37,862 bases of DNA from Thermoflexales bacterium (GTDB taxonomy: Bacteria > Chloroflexota > Anaerolineae > Fen-1058), in assembly GCA_030834825.1 (NCBI GenBank), contig JAUQXC010000160.1:1-37862 (forward strand), in the 5' to 3' direction. The notes beneath the pieces were generated by a model that saw only the letters and a list, made by a program, of their open reading frames with translations, had not been told where the DNA came from and did not search any database. Shown here in pieces: positions 22,812 to 30,504 of the stretch (its first letter is position 1; every line of letters starts with the position of its first letter). The position numbers and the translations under genes were made by a program.

Positions 22812-25070
22812 TCAAGCATTTTTGAGTTTCAACAGGCGGCGATAGCAGCTGTGCGCGGCTTCCACCACCAACTGTGCTTCTTCAATACGCCGGCGCGTGG
22901 TGTCTACGGTATACGGCTCGCGCGCGTGTTCGTGGGCGTGAAAGAGATAGTGGCCGAACTTGCCGCCCGCATAATCATCCCAGAACAATTTCGTGTTGTA
23001 AAAGCGTGTGCGGAATTCGCCGATGATCTGATCGGGCTGGTTGGGTGCAGCGTAGAACTGTTCTTTGACCAGCGCGTAAGCGGCCTGCAACATTGCCGCA
23101 TAGGCGCGTTCGCCGGCCGCTTGAATCTCGCCTTTGTCCAGCAGCACCTGCGCTTCAAATACCTCACGCTCGGCCGCCGCCAGATCGAAATCGATGCGCG
23201 AAACGATTTCGCCCGCACATTCACCTTCGCCACGATCGCCCAGGGTGAACTCGCGTGCATCGCGCCAGTCGGTGTACAACGTGGGATCGAGATCGTGCGG
23301 GGGGATGGGCGTCAGATCGTCGAGCAGTTGTTTGATCTCTGCTTTGCCGATGCGCTGGATAAACGTCTGGAACGACTCATCCGGCTGGCGATCTTGGATA
23401 TACCGATTGGTGATACGCGTGACAACTTCCGGAATGCGCTTGGCGGGAACGGCACCGATCGGCAGACCGTACGAACCGGCGTTGTTCGTCCATTGCCCAC
23501 CCAACATCACTTGAAAGTGCGGCACCGTGTAATTGCCGGCATGCCGGCTGACGCCATAGAACCCCAGATCGGCAACGTGATGTTGTCCACATGAATTGAA
23601 ACAGCCGCTGACTTTCAGGCGCAGATTGCGCACGGCTGGATCGAGCGTCTCAACCTGGGCCGCTAGCTGGCGCGTGAGCTCACCGGCCAGACCGCGCGAC
23701 GAAGCGATGCCCAGCTTGCACGTATCCGTGCCGGGGCAGGCGGTTACATCGGCGATGGTGCCCGCGCCTGCCTGATGCAGGCCCAGGGCATATAGCGCGC
23801 CATAGAGGTGTGGCAGATCAGCCTCACTGATCCAGCGCAGCACCAGGTTTTGTTCGACGGTGGCGCGGACCGTTTCATAGGTGAAGCGTCGCGCGATGTC
23901 GGCCAGGCCGCGCAGCTGCGGGGGGGTAAGATCGCCCAACGGCAAAGTCACCGTCACCGTCACATAGCCGGCCTGCTTTTGTGGATACACATTCGTTGTC
24001 AACCAGTACTCGAAACCGTCGGGCGCGGGTGCACCGTTGAGTGCCGCCACCGGACGCAGCGGTTTTTCGTCCAATACTGACACGTCATCAAGAAAAGCCG
24101 TCCAGCGTGGATCGGGCGGCAGCTGCGCGCGTTCGGCCAGCACCAGGCGTTTGAATTCGTCCATGCCCAACTGCGCCACCAGAAACTTGATGCGCGCCCG
24201 ATTGCGATTTTTCTTCTCACCCAGCCGGGCAAATACGCGCGCGATGGCTTGGGTCAGCGGCAGCAGTTCTTCGACCGGCACAAAAGCATCTAGGAGTTTG
24301 GCCTGATAAGGGACCGATCCCAACCCGCCGCCGACATACACTTCGAAGCCGCGCCGCTCGCCGCCATTTTCCGTGCGCGTCACAGCGATGGCGCCGAGAT
24401 CGTGCATGTTTACCAGACCGCAGCCCGTCTCGCGGCAGCCGGAGAAAGCGATCTTGAATTTGCGACCAAAATCTTGCACGTCGGGATGTCCCAGTAAAAA
24501 GCGCATCAAGGCCTGCGCGTAGGGTGTCACATCAAAGGCTTCCGTGTGGCAGACCCCGGAGTAAGGACACGCCGTGACATTGCGCACTGAGTTGCCACAG
24601 GCTTCACGCGTCGTGATGTCGACGGCCGCCAGGCGCCGCATGATGGTGGGCGTGTCGTCGATGTGAATGAAGTGCAGTTGAAAATCCTGCCGCGTGGTGA
24701 CGTGCGCAATGCCGTCAGAATATTCCTCGGCCAGCTCGGCCACCACTTCCAGTTGACGGGCGTTCAAGCCGCCATATGGAATTTTGATACGCAGCATGCC
24801 AGGCGCATCCCAGAGCGTATTGGGGCCTTTGGTCAACTCACCGGAGGGATAGGCCAATTGCTGCGTTTCCTTTCCATCCCAGCGTTGGCCGTTGTCATAG
24901 CGTTGCCCGTAAGCGCCCCGTCGCAAGCGTGTTTCGGCAAACAACTTCTCGTCCAGCTTGCCTTGCTTGCGCAGCAGCAATTCCGTCTCGAAAATATCGA
25001 TCTCGTGCGCCAACTCAGGCGGCATCGCATTCAGAACTTGATCACGCCAGAGAGCGTTGCTGACTTTCAT
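22812..25070 (-). CDS. sir: Ferredoxin-type sulfite (or nitrite) reductase with C-terminal HEPN-like domain
   Basis: A 752-residue protein from ATG 25070, behind GGAGGAG; the longer ORF start at 25307 runs through the leader RNA. Two ferredoxin-like/NIR-SIR halves are seen. The second (about 355-570) has C445-x5-C451 and C490-x3-C494, the ligands of the [4Fe-4S] cluster bridged to siroheme. The first half has a parallel set, C168-x5-C174 and C212-x4-C217. Residues about 625-750 form an extra all-helical domain with a HEPN-like LLDKGEIQAAGERAYAAMLQAAYALV motif. Co-operon cysH argues for sulfite as substrate, reduced to sulfide with six electrons. It is first in the operon. Confidence 0.92.
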   Translation of the reverse strand: MKVSNALWRDQVLNAMPPELAHEIDIFETELLLRKQGKLDEKLFAETRLRRGAYGQRYDNGQRWDGKETQQLAYPSGELTKGPNTLWDAPGMLRIKIPYGGLNARQLEVVAELAEEYSDGIAHVTTRQDFQLHFIHIDDTPTIMRRLAAVDITTREACGNSVRNVTACPYSGVCHTEAFDVTPYAQALMRFLLGHPDVQDFGRKFKIAFSGCRETGCGLVNMHDLGAIAVTRTENGGERRGFEVYVGGGLGSVPYQAKLLDAFVPVEELLPLTQAIARVFARLGEKKNRNRARIKFLVAQLGMDEFKRLVLAERAQLPPDPRWTAFLDDVSVLDEKPLRPVAALNGAPAPDGFEYWLTTNVYPQKQAGYVTVTVTLPLGDLTPPQLRGLADIARRFTYETVRATVEQNLVLRWISEADLPHLYGALYALGLHQAGAGTIADVTACPGTDTCKLGIASSRGLAGELTRQLAAQVETLDPAVRNLRLKVSGCFNSCGQHHVADLGFYGVSRHAGNYTVPHFQVMLGGQWTNNAGSYGLPIGAVPAKRIPEVVTRITNRYIQDRQPDESFQTFIQRIGKAEIKQLLDDLTPIPPHDLDPTLYTDWRDAREFTLGDRGEGECAGEIVSRIDFDLAAAEREVFEAQVLLDKGEIQAAGERAYAAMLQAAYALVKEQFYAAPNQPDQIIGEFRTRFYNTKLFWDDYAGGKFGHYLFHAHEHAREPYTVDTTRRRIEEAQLVVEAAHSCYRRLLKLKNA

Positions 25071-25299
25071 CGGTATCTCCTCCTCTCGATCGGCAACAAA
25101 AAAGCCCGGAAGCGATCTTCCGGGCTTAATCCTCAGATGAACGCTCCCCTCACCAGCAATTGGGCCAGGGGAGCCGTTACGCGGTCGGTCAAATGAGCTA
25201 GCTAGGTGATACACACGCTGGACCTGGACCGGGGTGACGATTCCCCATCCAGACACATACACATGCATCCTTGAGTAAGCAGATTTGTGTGGTTCATCG
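25071..25299 (-). promoter_or_regulatory. Structured leader RNA of the sulfite-reduction operon (attenuator or riboswitch candidate)
   Basis: About 229 bases lie between the predicted transcription start (about 25299) and the sir ATG. On the minus strand it holds a CTGGA/TCCAG plus GGGG/CCCC stem, a perfect GCTCCCCT/AGGGGAGC stem (25143-25150 with 25167-25174) and then an intrinsic terminator. I see no match to SAM-I, TPP, cobalamin or T-box signatures. Such an arrangement normally switches between read-through and termination in answer to a ligand or to translation of a short ORF. An in-frame ORF (from ATG 25268) crosses the whole leader without a stop. Confidence 0.6.
25098..25127 (-). terminator. 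Intrinsic terminator in the sir leader
   Basis: On the minus strand, AAGCCCGGAA, a GATCGC loop and TTCCGGGCTT, followed by TTTT. A perfect 10 bp GC-rich stem with a run of U. It lies inside the transcription unit, 28 bases before the sir start, so it must be conditional. Confidence 0.85.
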
Positions 25300-25305
25300 C
25301 GGAGC

Positions 25306-25335
25306 ATTATAAAGGATCATGTGCCTGAAAGACAA
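25306..25335 (-). promoter_or_regulatory. Promoter of the sulfite-reduction operon
   Basis: On the minus strand, a perfect TATAAT (25311-25306) with TTGTCT (25335-25330) 18 bases upstream. It would start the RNA near 25299, before the leader and the five-gene operon. Confidence 0.65.
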
Positions 25336-25638
25336 CAGCAAATTGAAAGAATTTTGATCTTCTAAATTCGGCAATCTTCACAAGCGACTCAGCGCGACGT
25401 CTTGCGTGCCTTTCGTTCGTCCGCTGACACAGACAAGCCGGGCAGCGGACACGCTCACCATATTTAGATCGGAGTCGTGGGCCGCAGATTGACTCGGCGA
25501 GTCTGCTATACTTTTACAGCAAGACCGCTGTGCCCGCGCAACAACGTGTAGCTCAGCTTAGCCAGCAGATCCGCCCGGAAGCTGGTATAGTGAGGGCCGT
25601 GCGGTTATTCGGGGAAAGCGTTAGGGGCTGAGACAAGT
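25312..25638. other. Divergent intergenic region between sir and the M48 peptidase gene
   Basis: No ORF with coding character. The left part holds the -35 of the sir promoter. On the plus strand two extended -10 elements are visible: TGCTATACT (25504-25512) and TGGTATAGT (25583-25591). The second would give a 40-base leader before ATG 25639 and is the likely M48 promoter. No tRNA or further repeat is seen. Confidence 0.55.
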
Positions 25639-26193
25639 ATGTCCGAAGCGAGCTTGGATCCTGAACGTCAAAAGAAGGCCAAGCGGTACGCGCGGATCAA
25701 GCGTAAGTTATTCTTCGTCGATCTGGCACTGGGCGGCGTGTACGTCATTGCGTGGTTGATCTTCGGCTGGTCGCTCGCGGTAAAGAACGCGTTGGCGGCC
25801 AGCTCCACAGCGGATTGGTTTCTGGTGGCCGGCGTGGCGTTCGTGTTCGCGGCGGGTCTCTACGTAATCGATCTGCCGTTGTCGTACTATTCCGGCTTTG
25901 TGCTGCCGCATCGCTTCGAGTTGTCCACGCAAACGATGGGCGGCTGGATCAGCGATCAGCTCAAGTCGCTTTTGATTGGCGGCATCTTCGGCTTCATCGT
26001 CAGCGAAGTGATCTACGCGGCGCTGCGTGCTGCGCCGGAGACCTGGTGGTTATGGTCGGCGGCGATCCTGCTCTTGTTCACGGTGGTGCTAGCTCATCTG
26101 GCGCCGATCTTTTACAAGGTGGCGCCGCTGGGTGAGGAGTACGCGGAGCTCGCCGGCCGCTTGATGCGCCTGGCCGAGCGAGCGCACACCTAG
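25639..26193 (+). CDS. M48 (Ste24-like) peptidase, N-terminal fragment ending at an in-frame TAG
   Basis: The first 184 residues of a CAAX-protease-type M48 metallopeptidase: a cytosolic start, four membrane segments (about 32-52, 61-84, 107-128 and 137-157) with the DLPLSYYSGFVLPHRFELSTQTMGGWISDQ loop typical of the Ste24 N-terminal domain, then APIFYKVAPLGEEYAELAGRLMRLAERA. TAG at 26191-26193 interrupts the protein just where the catalytic domain should continue (VRGVYKFDLSRR). The next ORF is in the same frame, so this is one gene with a nonsense codon. Ste24-like enzymes cleave membrane or lipidated proteins. Without the second part this fragment has no zinc site. Confidence 0.82.
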   Translation: MSEASLDPERQKKAKRYARIKRKLFFVDLALGGVYVIAWLIFGWSLAVKNALAASSTADWFLVAGVAFVFAAGLYVIDLPLSYYSGFVLPHRFELSTQTMGGWISDQLKSLLIGGIFGFIVSEVIYAALRAAPETWWLWSAAILLLFTVVLAHLAPIFYKVAPLGEEYAELAGRLMRLAERAHT

Positions 26194-26754
26194 GTGCGCG
26201 GCGTCTACAAGTTTGACCTGAGCCGCCGCACCAAAGCTGCCAACGCGGCGCTGATGGGCCTGGGCAACACGCGCCGCATCGTGTTGGGCGATACGCTGCT
26301 CAACGAGTTCAGCGCTGACGAGATTGAGACGGTTCTGGCGCACGAGTTGGGCCATCACGTCAACAAAGATATCGCCAGCGGCATCGTCGTCGAGACAGCT
26401 TCGACCGTCATCGGTTTGTGGATCGCCTCGGTGGTGATGAACTGGGGCGTGGTGACGTTTGGCTACAGCAGCCCGGCCGATCCGGCGAGTCTGCCGCTGT
26501 TCATATTGGTGCTGGGTCTCTTCGGCTTGATCACCCTGCCGTTAGGCAATGCTTTCTCGCGCTGGCGCGAGCGCAAAGCCGATGCCTATGCCTTGCAAGC
26601 AACGCACAATCCACAGGCCTTTATCGGGGCCATGACGCGACTGGCAAATCAGAACCTGGGCGAAGTCGATCCGGAACCGTGGGAAGAATTCTTGTTGCAC
26701 TCGCATCCCGCTTTGGGCAAGCGCATCAAAATGGCGAAAGTGTATAAACCGTAG
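26194..26754 (+). CDS. M48 (Ste24-like) peptidase, catalytic C-terminal fragment
   Basis: A 186-residue ORF in the same frame as the previous one; its first codon, GTG, follows the TAG directly. It holds the catalytic domain: VYKFDLSRRTKAANAALMGLGNTRRIVLGDTLL, the zinc-binding LAHELGHHVNKD (HExxH), two membrane segments and the third zinc ligand region RKADAYAL. As the start lies next to the stop, coupled re-initiation could make a split enzyme; otherwise read-through, a sequencing error or a recent loss are the options. The 371-residue total is the normal length for this family. rluB follows 80 bases later. Confidence 0.82.
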   Translation: MRGVYKFDLSRRTKAANAALMGLGNTRRIVLGDTLLNEFSADEIETVLAHELGHHVNKDIASGIVVETASTVIGLWIASVVMNWGVVTFGYSSPADPASLPLFILVLGLFGLITLPLGNAFSRWRERKADAYALQATHNPQAFIGAMTRLANQNLGEVDPEPWEEFLLHSHPALGKRIKMAKVYKP

Positions 26755-26834
26755 CGCGAGCAGGAGCACTGCACGTGTTGCCAACTCGCACAGGCAGGTC
26801 ATTGACTTGCCCTACATTCAAGACAGGAGTCACC

Positions 26835-27695
26835 GTGACTGAAGAACGCATTCAAAAACTACTGGCACAGGCGGGTTATGGATCGCGCCGTGCGTGTGAG
26901 GAATATCTGACCGAACAGCGTGTCACCGTCAATGGCAAAGTTGCCGAACTAGGCGCCAAGGCCGATCCGGTCCGCGACGTGATCAAGGTGGATGGCAAGC
27001 GCGTGCATTTCGAGAGCAACCGGATCTATCTCGCACTCAACAAGCCAATCGGAGTCGTGACGACCAACTCCGATGAATTTGGCCGCCAGACCGTGCGTGA
27101 TCTGATCCCGATCGAGGGACATCTCTATCCCGTCGGTCGTCTGGATGCCGATAGCGAGGGGTTGGTGCTGTTGACCAACGATGGCGATCTCGCCAACGCG
27201 TTGACGCATCCGCGCTACGAGCATGAGAAAGAATATCGCGTGCTGGTGGAAGGTGAGCCGAGCGCCGGCACGCTCAAGGCGTGGCGGCATGGGGTGCTGT
27301 TGGAAGGGCAACAGACTGCGCCCGCCCGAGTCGACGTTGTCGATGCGGGACGCGGACAAACGTGGTTGCGCATCATCATGCATGAAGGCCGCAAGCGACA
27401 GATTCGCGAAGTGGCCGGGATGCTGGGCCATCGCGTGAAGTACTTGCAGCGTGTGCGCGTTGGACCCATTCGCCTGACGACCTTGAAAGTGGGCGAGTGG
27501 CGGCATCTCTCGGCGTCGGAGATCAAGCTGCTGCTGGGCTTGATCGCTCCCAGCGCAACCAAGCGATCGCCGAATACCCGAACGGGAAGGGGTACGACGG
27601 GTGTGCGAGGCCCGCGGGAGGCGCGGGGCGCCAAGAATCCCAAGCGACCGAGCAGCACCCGACCTCCCAGGACCTCGCGGTCAAGATCGCGTTAA
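26835..27695 (+). CDS. rluB: RsuA/RluB-family rRNA pseudouridine synthase
   Basis: A 286-residue protein from GTG 26835, which has AGGAG 6 bases upstream; the longer ORF start adds 20 non-homologous residues. An S4 RNA-binding domain (about 2-60; RIQKLLAQAGYGSRRACEEYL, VTVNGKVA) leads into the pseudouridine synthase domain (about 63-235) with the catalytic D104 in GRLDADSEGLVLLTNDG and the MHEGRKRQIREVAGMLGHRV motif. These enzymes isomerise a uridine in 23S or 16S rRNA; RluB rather than RsuA is a guess from the overall pattern. About 45 C-terminal residues form an Arg/Ser/Pro/Thr-rich, probably disordered basic tail that may help bind RNA. Confidence 0.9.
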   Translation: MTEERIQKLLAQAGYGSRRACEEYLTEQRVTVNGKVAELGAKADPVRDVIKVDGKRVHFESNRIYLALNKPIGVVTTNSDEFGRQTVRDLIPIEGHLYPVGRLDADSEGLVLLTNDGDLANALTHPRYEHEKEYRVLVEGEPSAGTLKAWRHGVLLEGQQTAPARVDVVDAGRGQTWLRIIMHEGRKRQIREVAGMLGHRVKYLQRVRVGPIRLTTLKVGEWRHLSASEIKLLLGLIAPSATKRSPNTRTGRGTTGVRGPREARGAKNPKRPSSTRPPRTSRSRSR

Positions 27696-27713
27696 GAGAT
27701 AGACGAAGAAGAA

Positions 27714-28145
27714 ATGCCTGAATCGGAAGATGAGATCCTGGCGCGCGAACTCGCGAAGATTGGCGGGATGACGGGCGGCCTCGGTGGAAAGGCCGGAGCC
27801 GGCCTGATGGGTCGATTGCTGCCGAAGAATACCTTCGAGCTCAAGATCGAGATAAAGGCGGTTCCCCGCGACGTGTTACAGAAGGCCTTTAGCCTGTTAA
27901 GCGAAAAGGGAACTCTCTTGGAAGAGACGGATACCTCGGCTACAGTGCCAACTCTGGCAGCCGTCATCGGCTCGGGCTTTATGAATATGAACCCCGCTAT
28001 TGTCACCGTCGAAGTAGTGCCGCTCTCAGAAGGTTCATCGCAAGTATCGATTCGCGGCGTCGCAAAAGAAGGACTGATTAAGCAGCGCGCTGGAGAAAAG
28101 GCCGCCCGGCAAATTGGCGATCTGTTACAACAAGCCTTTGTGTGA
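27714..28145 (+). CDS. Unknown small protein
   Basis: A 143-residue soluble protein without signal peptide. A Gly-rich segment (KIGGMTGGLGGKAGAGLMGRLL) precedes an alternating strand-helix region: FELKIEIKAVPRDVLQKAFSLLSEKGTLLEE, then a hydrophobic VPTLAAVIGSGFMNMNPAIVTVEVVPL and a C-terminal helix EKAARQIGDLLQQAF. The strand-helix order with a central hydrophobic stretch resembles steroid-transfer-like (SRPBCC) folds in outline only; no family is recognised. It follows rluB by 18 bases and probably shares its transcript. An AAGAAG lies upstream of ATG 27714. Confidence 0.7.
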   Translation: MPESEDEILARELAKIGGMTGGLGGKAGAGLMGRLLPKNTFELKIEIKAVPRDVLQKAFSLLSEKGTLLEETDTSATVPTLAAVIGSGFMNMNPAIVTVEVVPLSEGSSQVSIRGVAKEGLIKQRAGEKAARQIGDLLQQAFV

Positions 28146-28171
28146 TGTGTTTTCGTTGAAGGACGTGGCTT

Positions 28172-28777
28172 TCACGCCTCCGGTTCTGCGGCTTCGATCT
28201 TTTCGACGACCTGCCGCAGGACCTCGTAGGGCTGTGCTCCGGAAACCAGGTACCGGCTGCCAAAGATCAACGCGGGGACGCCGGTTAGTCCGTAGTGGTA
28301 TGCTTCTTCGATGTCTGCCTCGACTTGTGCCTCGTATTGCGCGTCTTGTAACGCTGCCCGAAACGCCTCACGTTCCAACCCGATCGATTGCGCGATTTCA
28401 AGCAACACGTCCACATCGCCAATATTGTTCGCTCGCTGCCAATAGGCGCGAAACACCGCGTCGTGATACTGCAGGCCTTTACCCTGGGCCTCCGCAACTT
28501 TTGTGCCGACCAAGGCCGCTCGGCTGGAGACGCCCAATGGGCCGCGATTTAACTCCAGGCCGTATTGCTCGCGCGCTATTTTAAGCAAGCGTGGTTCGGT
28601 TGATTTGATGCGCGCCAGATACTCTGGTGGCATGGGTGGCGAACCTTTGGGGCGTAGTTCATACGAATGCCACACGACTTCCACGTCATGCGTTTGCTTG
28701 AGGTTCTCCAGACTGGAGGAAACCAGGAAGCACCACGGTCAAACGAAGTCGGACCAGACATCAATGCGAACGGCCAT
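28172..28777 (-). CDS. FrnE-like DsbA-family oxidoreductase, candidate selenoprotein (Sec at residue 13)
   Basis: From ATG 28777 (AGGAG upstream) the frame reads MAVRIDVWSDFV, then TGA, then PWCFLVSSSLENLKQ and continues to the stop at 28172, 201 residues in all. The track shows only the part after an internal ATG. FrnE-like DsbA proteins have a CPWC active site at exactly this position, so TGA replaces the codon of the first, nucleophilic cysteine, giving U13-P-W-C16. The rest is intact: HSYELRPKGSPPMPPEYL, the helical insert, and the cis-proline loop GLTGVPALIFG (P168). A SECIS-like hairpin follows the TGA at 28702-28724. The family oxidises, reduces or isomerises thiols in the cytoplasm. 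The alternative is a nonsense mutation or sequencing error. Confidence 0.8.
28702..28724 (-). promoter_or_regulatory. SECIS-like hairpin after the in-frame TGA
   Basis: The RNA reads GGUU, UC bulge, CUCCA, GUC loop, UGGAG, AACC: a nine-pair stem with a two-base bulge holding a U. It starts 14 bases after the TGA, and the loop lies about 24 bases from it with a G at its first or second position. Known bacterial SECIS elements, such as that of E. coli fdhF, have the same kind of distance, a bulged U and a G in the loop. Confidence 0.6.
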
Positions 28778-28825
28778 GCTTGATTTTCTCCTGGGCATTG
28801 CCCCATCAAAATGGTAACACGCGCT

Positions 28826-29152
28826 CTATGGCCGAGCGTTGAGCGGCAGGCTGCCTAACGCGGGCTTCGGCGTCAAGTTGGCACGCCACAAGCCGGCTTG
28901 GCTTGGCCGTAGTTGGTGCAGAACGTCCAGCACGGTGGCCCAGTCGTTTACAGCCCAGGCCGATTCCAGATCGGCGCACGTAATCGGTTTAGGCGTCTCC
29001 GTGCCGGCCGGGCTGTTTGATGTCGTCGCAGCGCTAGAGGCCAAGGTGGCCGATCGTGTTGCGAGTGGCGTGCCGGGTGGGGGCGAAGCGCAAGCCGTGA
29101 GGGCAAGGAGGCCCAGGCTGAACAGTAAGCAGAGTATCTCATGGAGCAGCAT
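28826..29152 (-). CDS. Small lipoprotein of unknown function
   Basis: A 108-residue protein with a clear lipoprotein signal (hydrophobic LLHEILCLLFSLGLLA, lipobox L-T-A-C, C21), then a Ser/Thr/Pro-rich linker and a compact ITCADLESAWAVNDWATVLDVLHQLRPSQ motif. That motif resembles the opening helix pair of TPR-like extracellular modules found in larger Chloroflexota proteins, so this could be a short or truncated relative. It is divergent from the flavin reductase gene. No strong ribosome binding site is seen; GAGG lies very close to ATG 29152. Confidence 0.65.
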   Translation of the reverse strand: MLLHEILCLLFSLGLLALTACASPPPGTPLATRSATLASSAATTSNSPAGTETPKPITCADLESAWAVNDWATVLDVLHQLRPSQAGLWRANLTPKPALGSLPLNARP

Positions 29153-29250
29153 GGCCTCATTCTACCATGCAGCTGGATGTGCCTTTGACAAGTGACGGCT
29201 CATCTCGATGGGGTACAATCACAGTGCAATAAATCCGAAGGGGGCATGCG

Positions 29251-29730
29251 ATGGATAACGCGCTCAAGAAAACCGTACTGCGTCTCTTCACCTATGGCCT
29301 GTATGCCGCCACTACCAAACAGGGTGATGACGTCGGTGTCATGACTGTGAACTGGTTGACACAGTGCTCGTTCGATCCGCCTCTGCTGGCCTTAGCTGTG
29401 GAAGCCGACAGTCACAGTCGGCAAGTGATTGAGGCCAGCGGCACGTTTGCACTCAATCTGTACGAAAGCGGTCAACGTGAGTTGGCGGGCAGCTTGGGCC
29501 GCACCTTTCGCAAACATCCGGAAAAGATCACAGAAGTCGCCTGGCAGCCTGGCCCGGCAACGGGCAGTCCGCTCCTTGAAAATGCACTGGGTTGGGTCGA
29601 ATGCAAAGTTACTTCCAGCCTGCCAACCGGCGATCACATCTTGTTTGTGGCGGAAGTTGTCGAAGCGGGCCTCAACCGCGAAGGCGTTCCACTGACTTTG
29701 AAAGAAACCGGGTTCAAGTATGCGGGTTGA
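29251..29730 (+). CDS. Flavin reductase-domain (FMN-binding split-barrel) protein
   Basis: A 159-residue protein of the flavin-reductase-like family (split barrel). The opening KTVLRLFTYGLYAATTKQGDDVGVMTVNWLTQCSFDPPLLALAVEADSHSRQVIEASGTFALNLYESGQ is the classical pattern: T/N and S/F residues line the FMN site and SHS binds phosphate. Members reduce flavin with NAD(P)H or act as flavoproteins with an unknown acceptor. AAGGGGG precedes ATG 29251, and a TACAAT box at 29214-29219 is a possible -10 without a good -35. It is not clearly part of an operon, since the cmk gene downstream has its own promoter. Confidence 0.88.
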   Translation: MDNALKKTVLRLFTYGLYAATTKQGDDVGVMTVNWLTQCSFDPPLLALAVEADSHSRQVIEASGTFALNLYESGQRELAGSLGRTFRKHPEKITEVAWQPGPATGSPLLENALGWVECKVTSSLPTGDHILFVAEVVEAGLNREGVPLTLKETGFKYAG

Positions 29731-29762
29731 TCGAACCTGACAGCCTCGGCGCGCGTTCCGCG

Positions 29763-29791
29763 TGGACAAGTCCCCACCGTTCGGGTAGAAT
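29763..29791 (+). promoter_or_regulatory. Promoter of the cmk-plsC-DUF512 operon
   Basis: TGGACA (29763-29768) and TAGAAT (29786-29791) with a 17-base spacer. The start would be about 20 bases before the cmk ATG. Confidence 0.6.
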
Positions 29792-29818
29792 CGCGGTACT
29801 CTTTCGAACGGATGGAGC

Positions 29819-30502
29819 ATGAAACCGACCATCATTGCAATCGACGGCCCGGCGGCTTCGGGCAAAAGCACCATCGGCGCCGGGCTGGCCCGCAAGTTGG
29901 ACTATCTCTACTTTGACACCGGTGTCATGTATCGCGCGGTAACCTGGGCTGCACTCGAGCAAGGCCTGGACATTTCCCAGGAAGCTGCCGTGACGAAATT
30001 GACTGAGTCACTGTCGATCGACGTGAAGCCACCTTCGCAGACCGATGGCCGCCAATACGATGTGCTGTGCGACGGCGTGGATGTGACCTGGGCGATTCGT
30101 TCACCGGAAGTGGACGCCCACGTGTCACCGGTTTCGGTTTATCCCGGCGTCCGATCGGCCCTCACAGCTCAACAGCGCCGCATCGGCCTGCGGGGTAACG
30201 TGGTCATGGTCGGACGCGATATCGGCACGGTGGTGCTGCCAGAGGCGCCCTTGAAGATTTATCTGGATGCTTCGGCCGAGGAACGGGCCTGGCGGCGCTA
30301 CGCGGAAGTGCAGGCTCGGGGCGATCGATCACAGACCTATGAAGATATTTTGGCCAACGTGAAAAGCCGTGACGCGATCGACAGCCGCCGCGCCACCGCA
30401 CCGTTGAAAGCCGCGCCGGATGCCGTGATCATCGACTCGACCGGCTTAAGCATCGAAGAAGTGATCGCCCAGGTTGAAGACCTTATCGTCCAGGAGCCGT
30501 AG
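29819..30502 (+). CDS. cmk: Cytidylate kinase
   Basis: A 227-residue CMP/dCMP kinase. The P-loop GPAASGKST is at residues 10-18, FDTGVMYRAVTW is the family substrate segment, and GRDIGTVVLPEAPLKIYLDASAEERAWRRYAE is the CMP-binding and lid region. The NMP-binding insert (about 60-110) that marks bacterial CMP kinases is present. It phosphorylates CMP and dCMP with ATP in pyrimidine salvage and lipid precursor supply. GGA lies a few bases before ATG 29819. plsC follows after two bases, so the pair is co-transcribed, linking CTP/CDP supply with phosphatidate synthesis. Confidence 0.95.
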   Translation: MKPTIIAIDGPAASGKSTIGAGLARKLDYLYFDTGVMYRAVTWAALEQGLDISQEAAVTKLTESLSIDVKPPSQTDGRQYDVLCDGVDVTWAIRSPEVDAHVSPVSVYPGVRSALTAQQRRIGLRGNVVMVGRDIGTVVLPEAPLKIYLDASAEERAWRRYAEVQARGDRSQTYEDILANVKSRDAIDSRRATAPLKAAPDAVIIDSTGLSIEEVIAQVEDLIVQEP

Positions 30503-30504
30503 GC

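Noticed and set aside
28172-28684. Calling the DsbA-like gene a normal 170-residue CDS from ATG 28684
   Set aside because: It would lack the active-site motif and the first strand, which are present and intact upstream in the same frame apart from one TGA.
29185-29219. TTGACA...TACAAT as a promoter of the flavin reductase gene
   Set aside because: The spacer is 23 bases, too long for a normal sigma-70 promoter; only the -10 box may be real.
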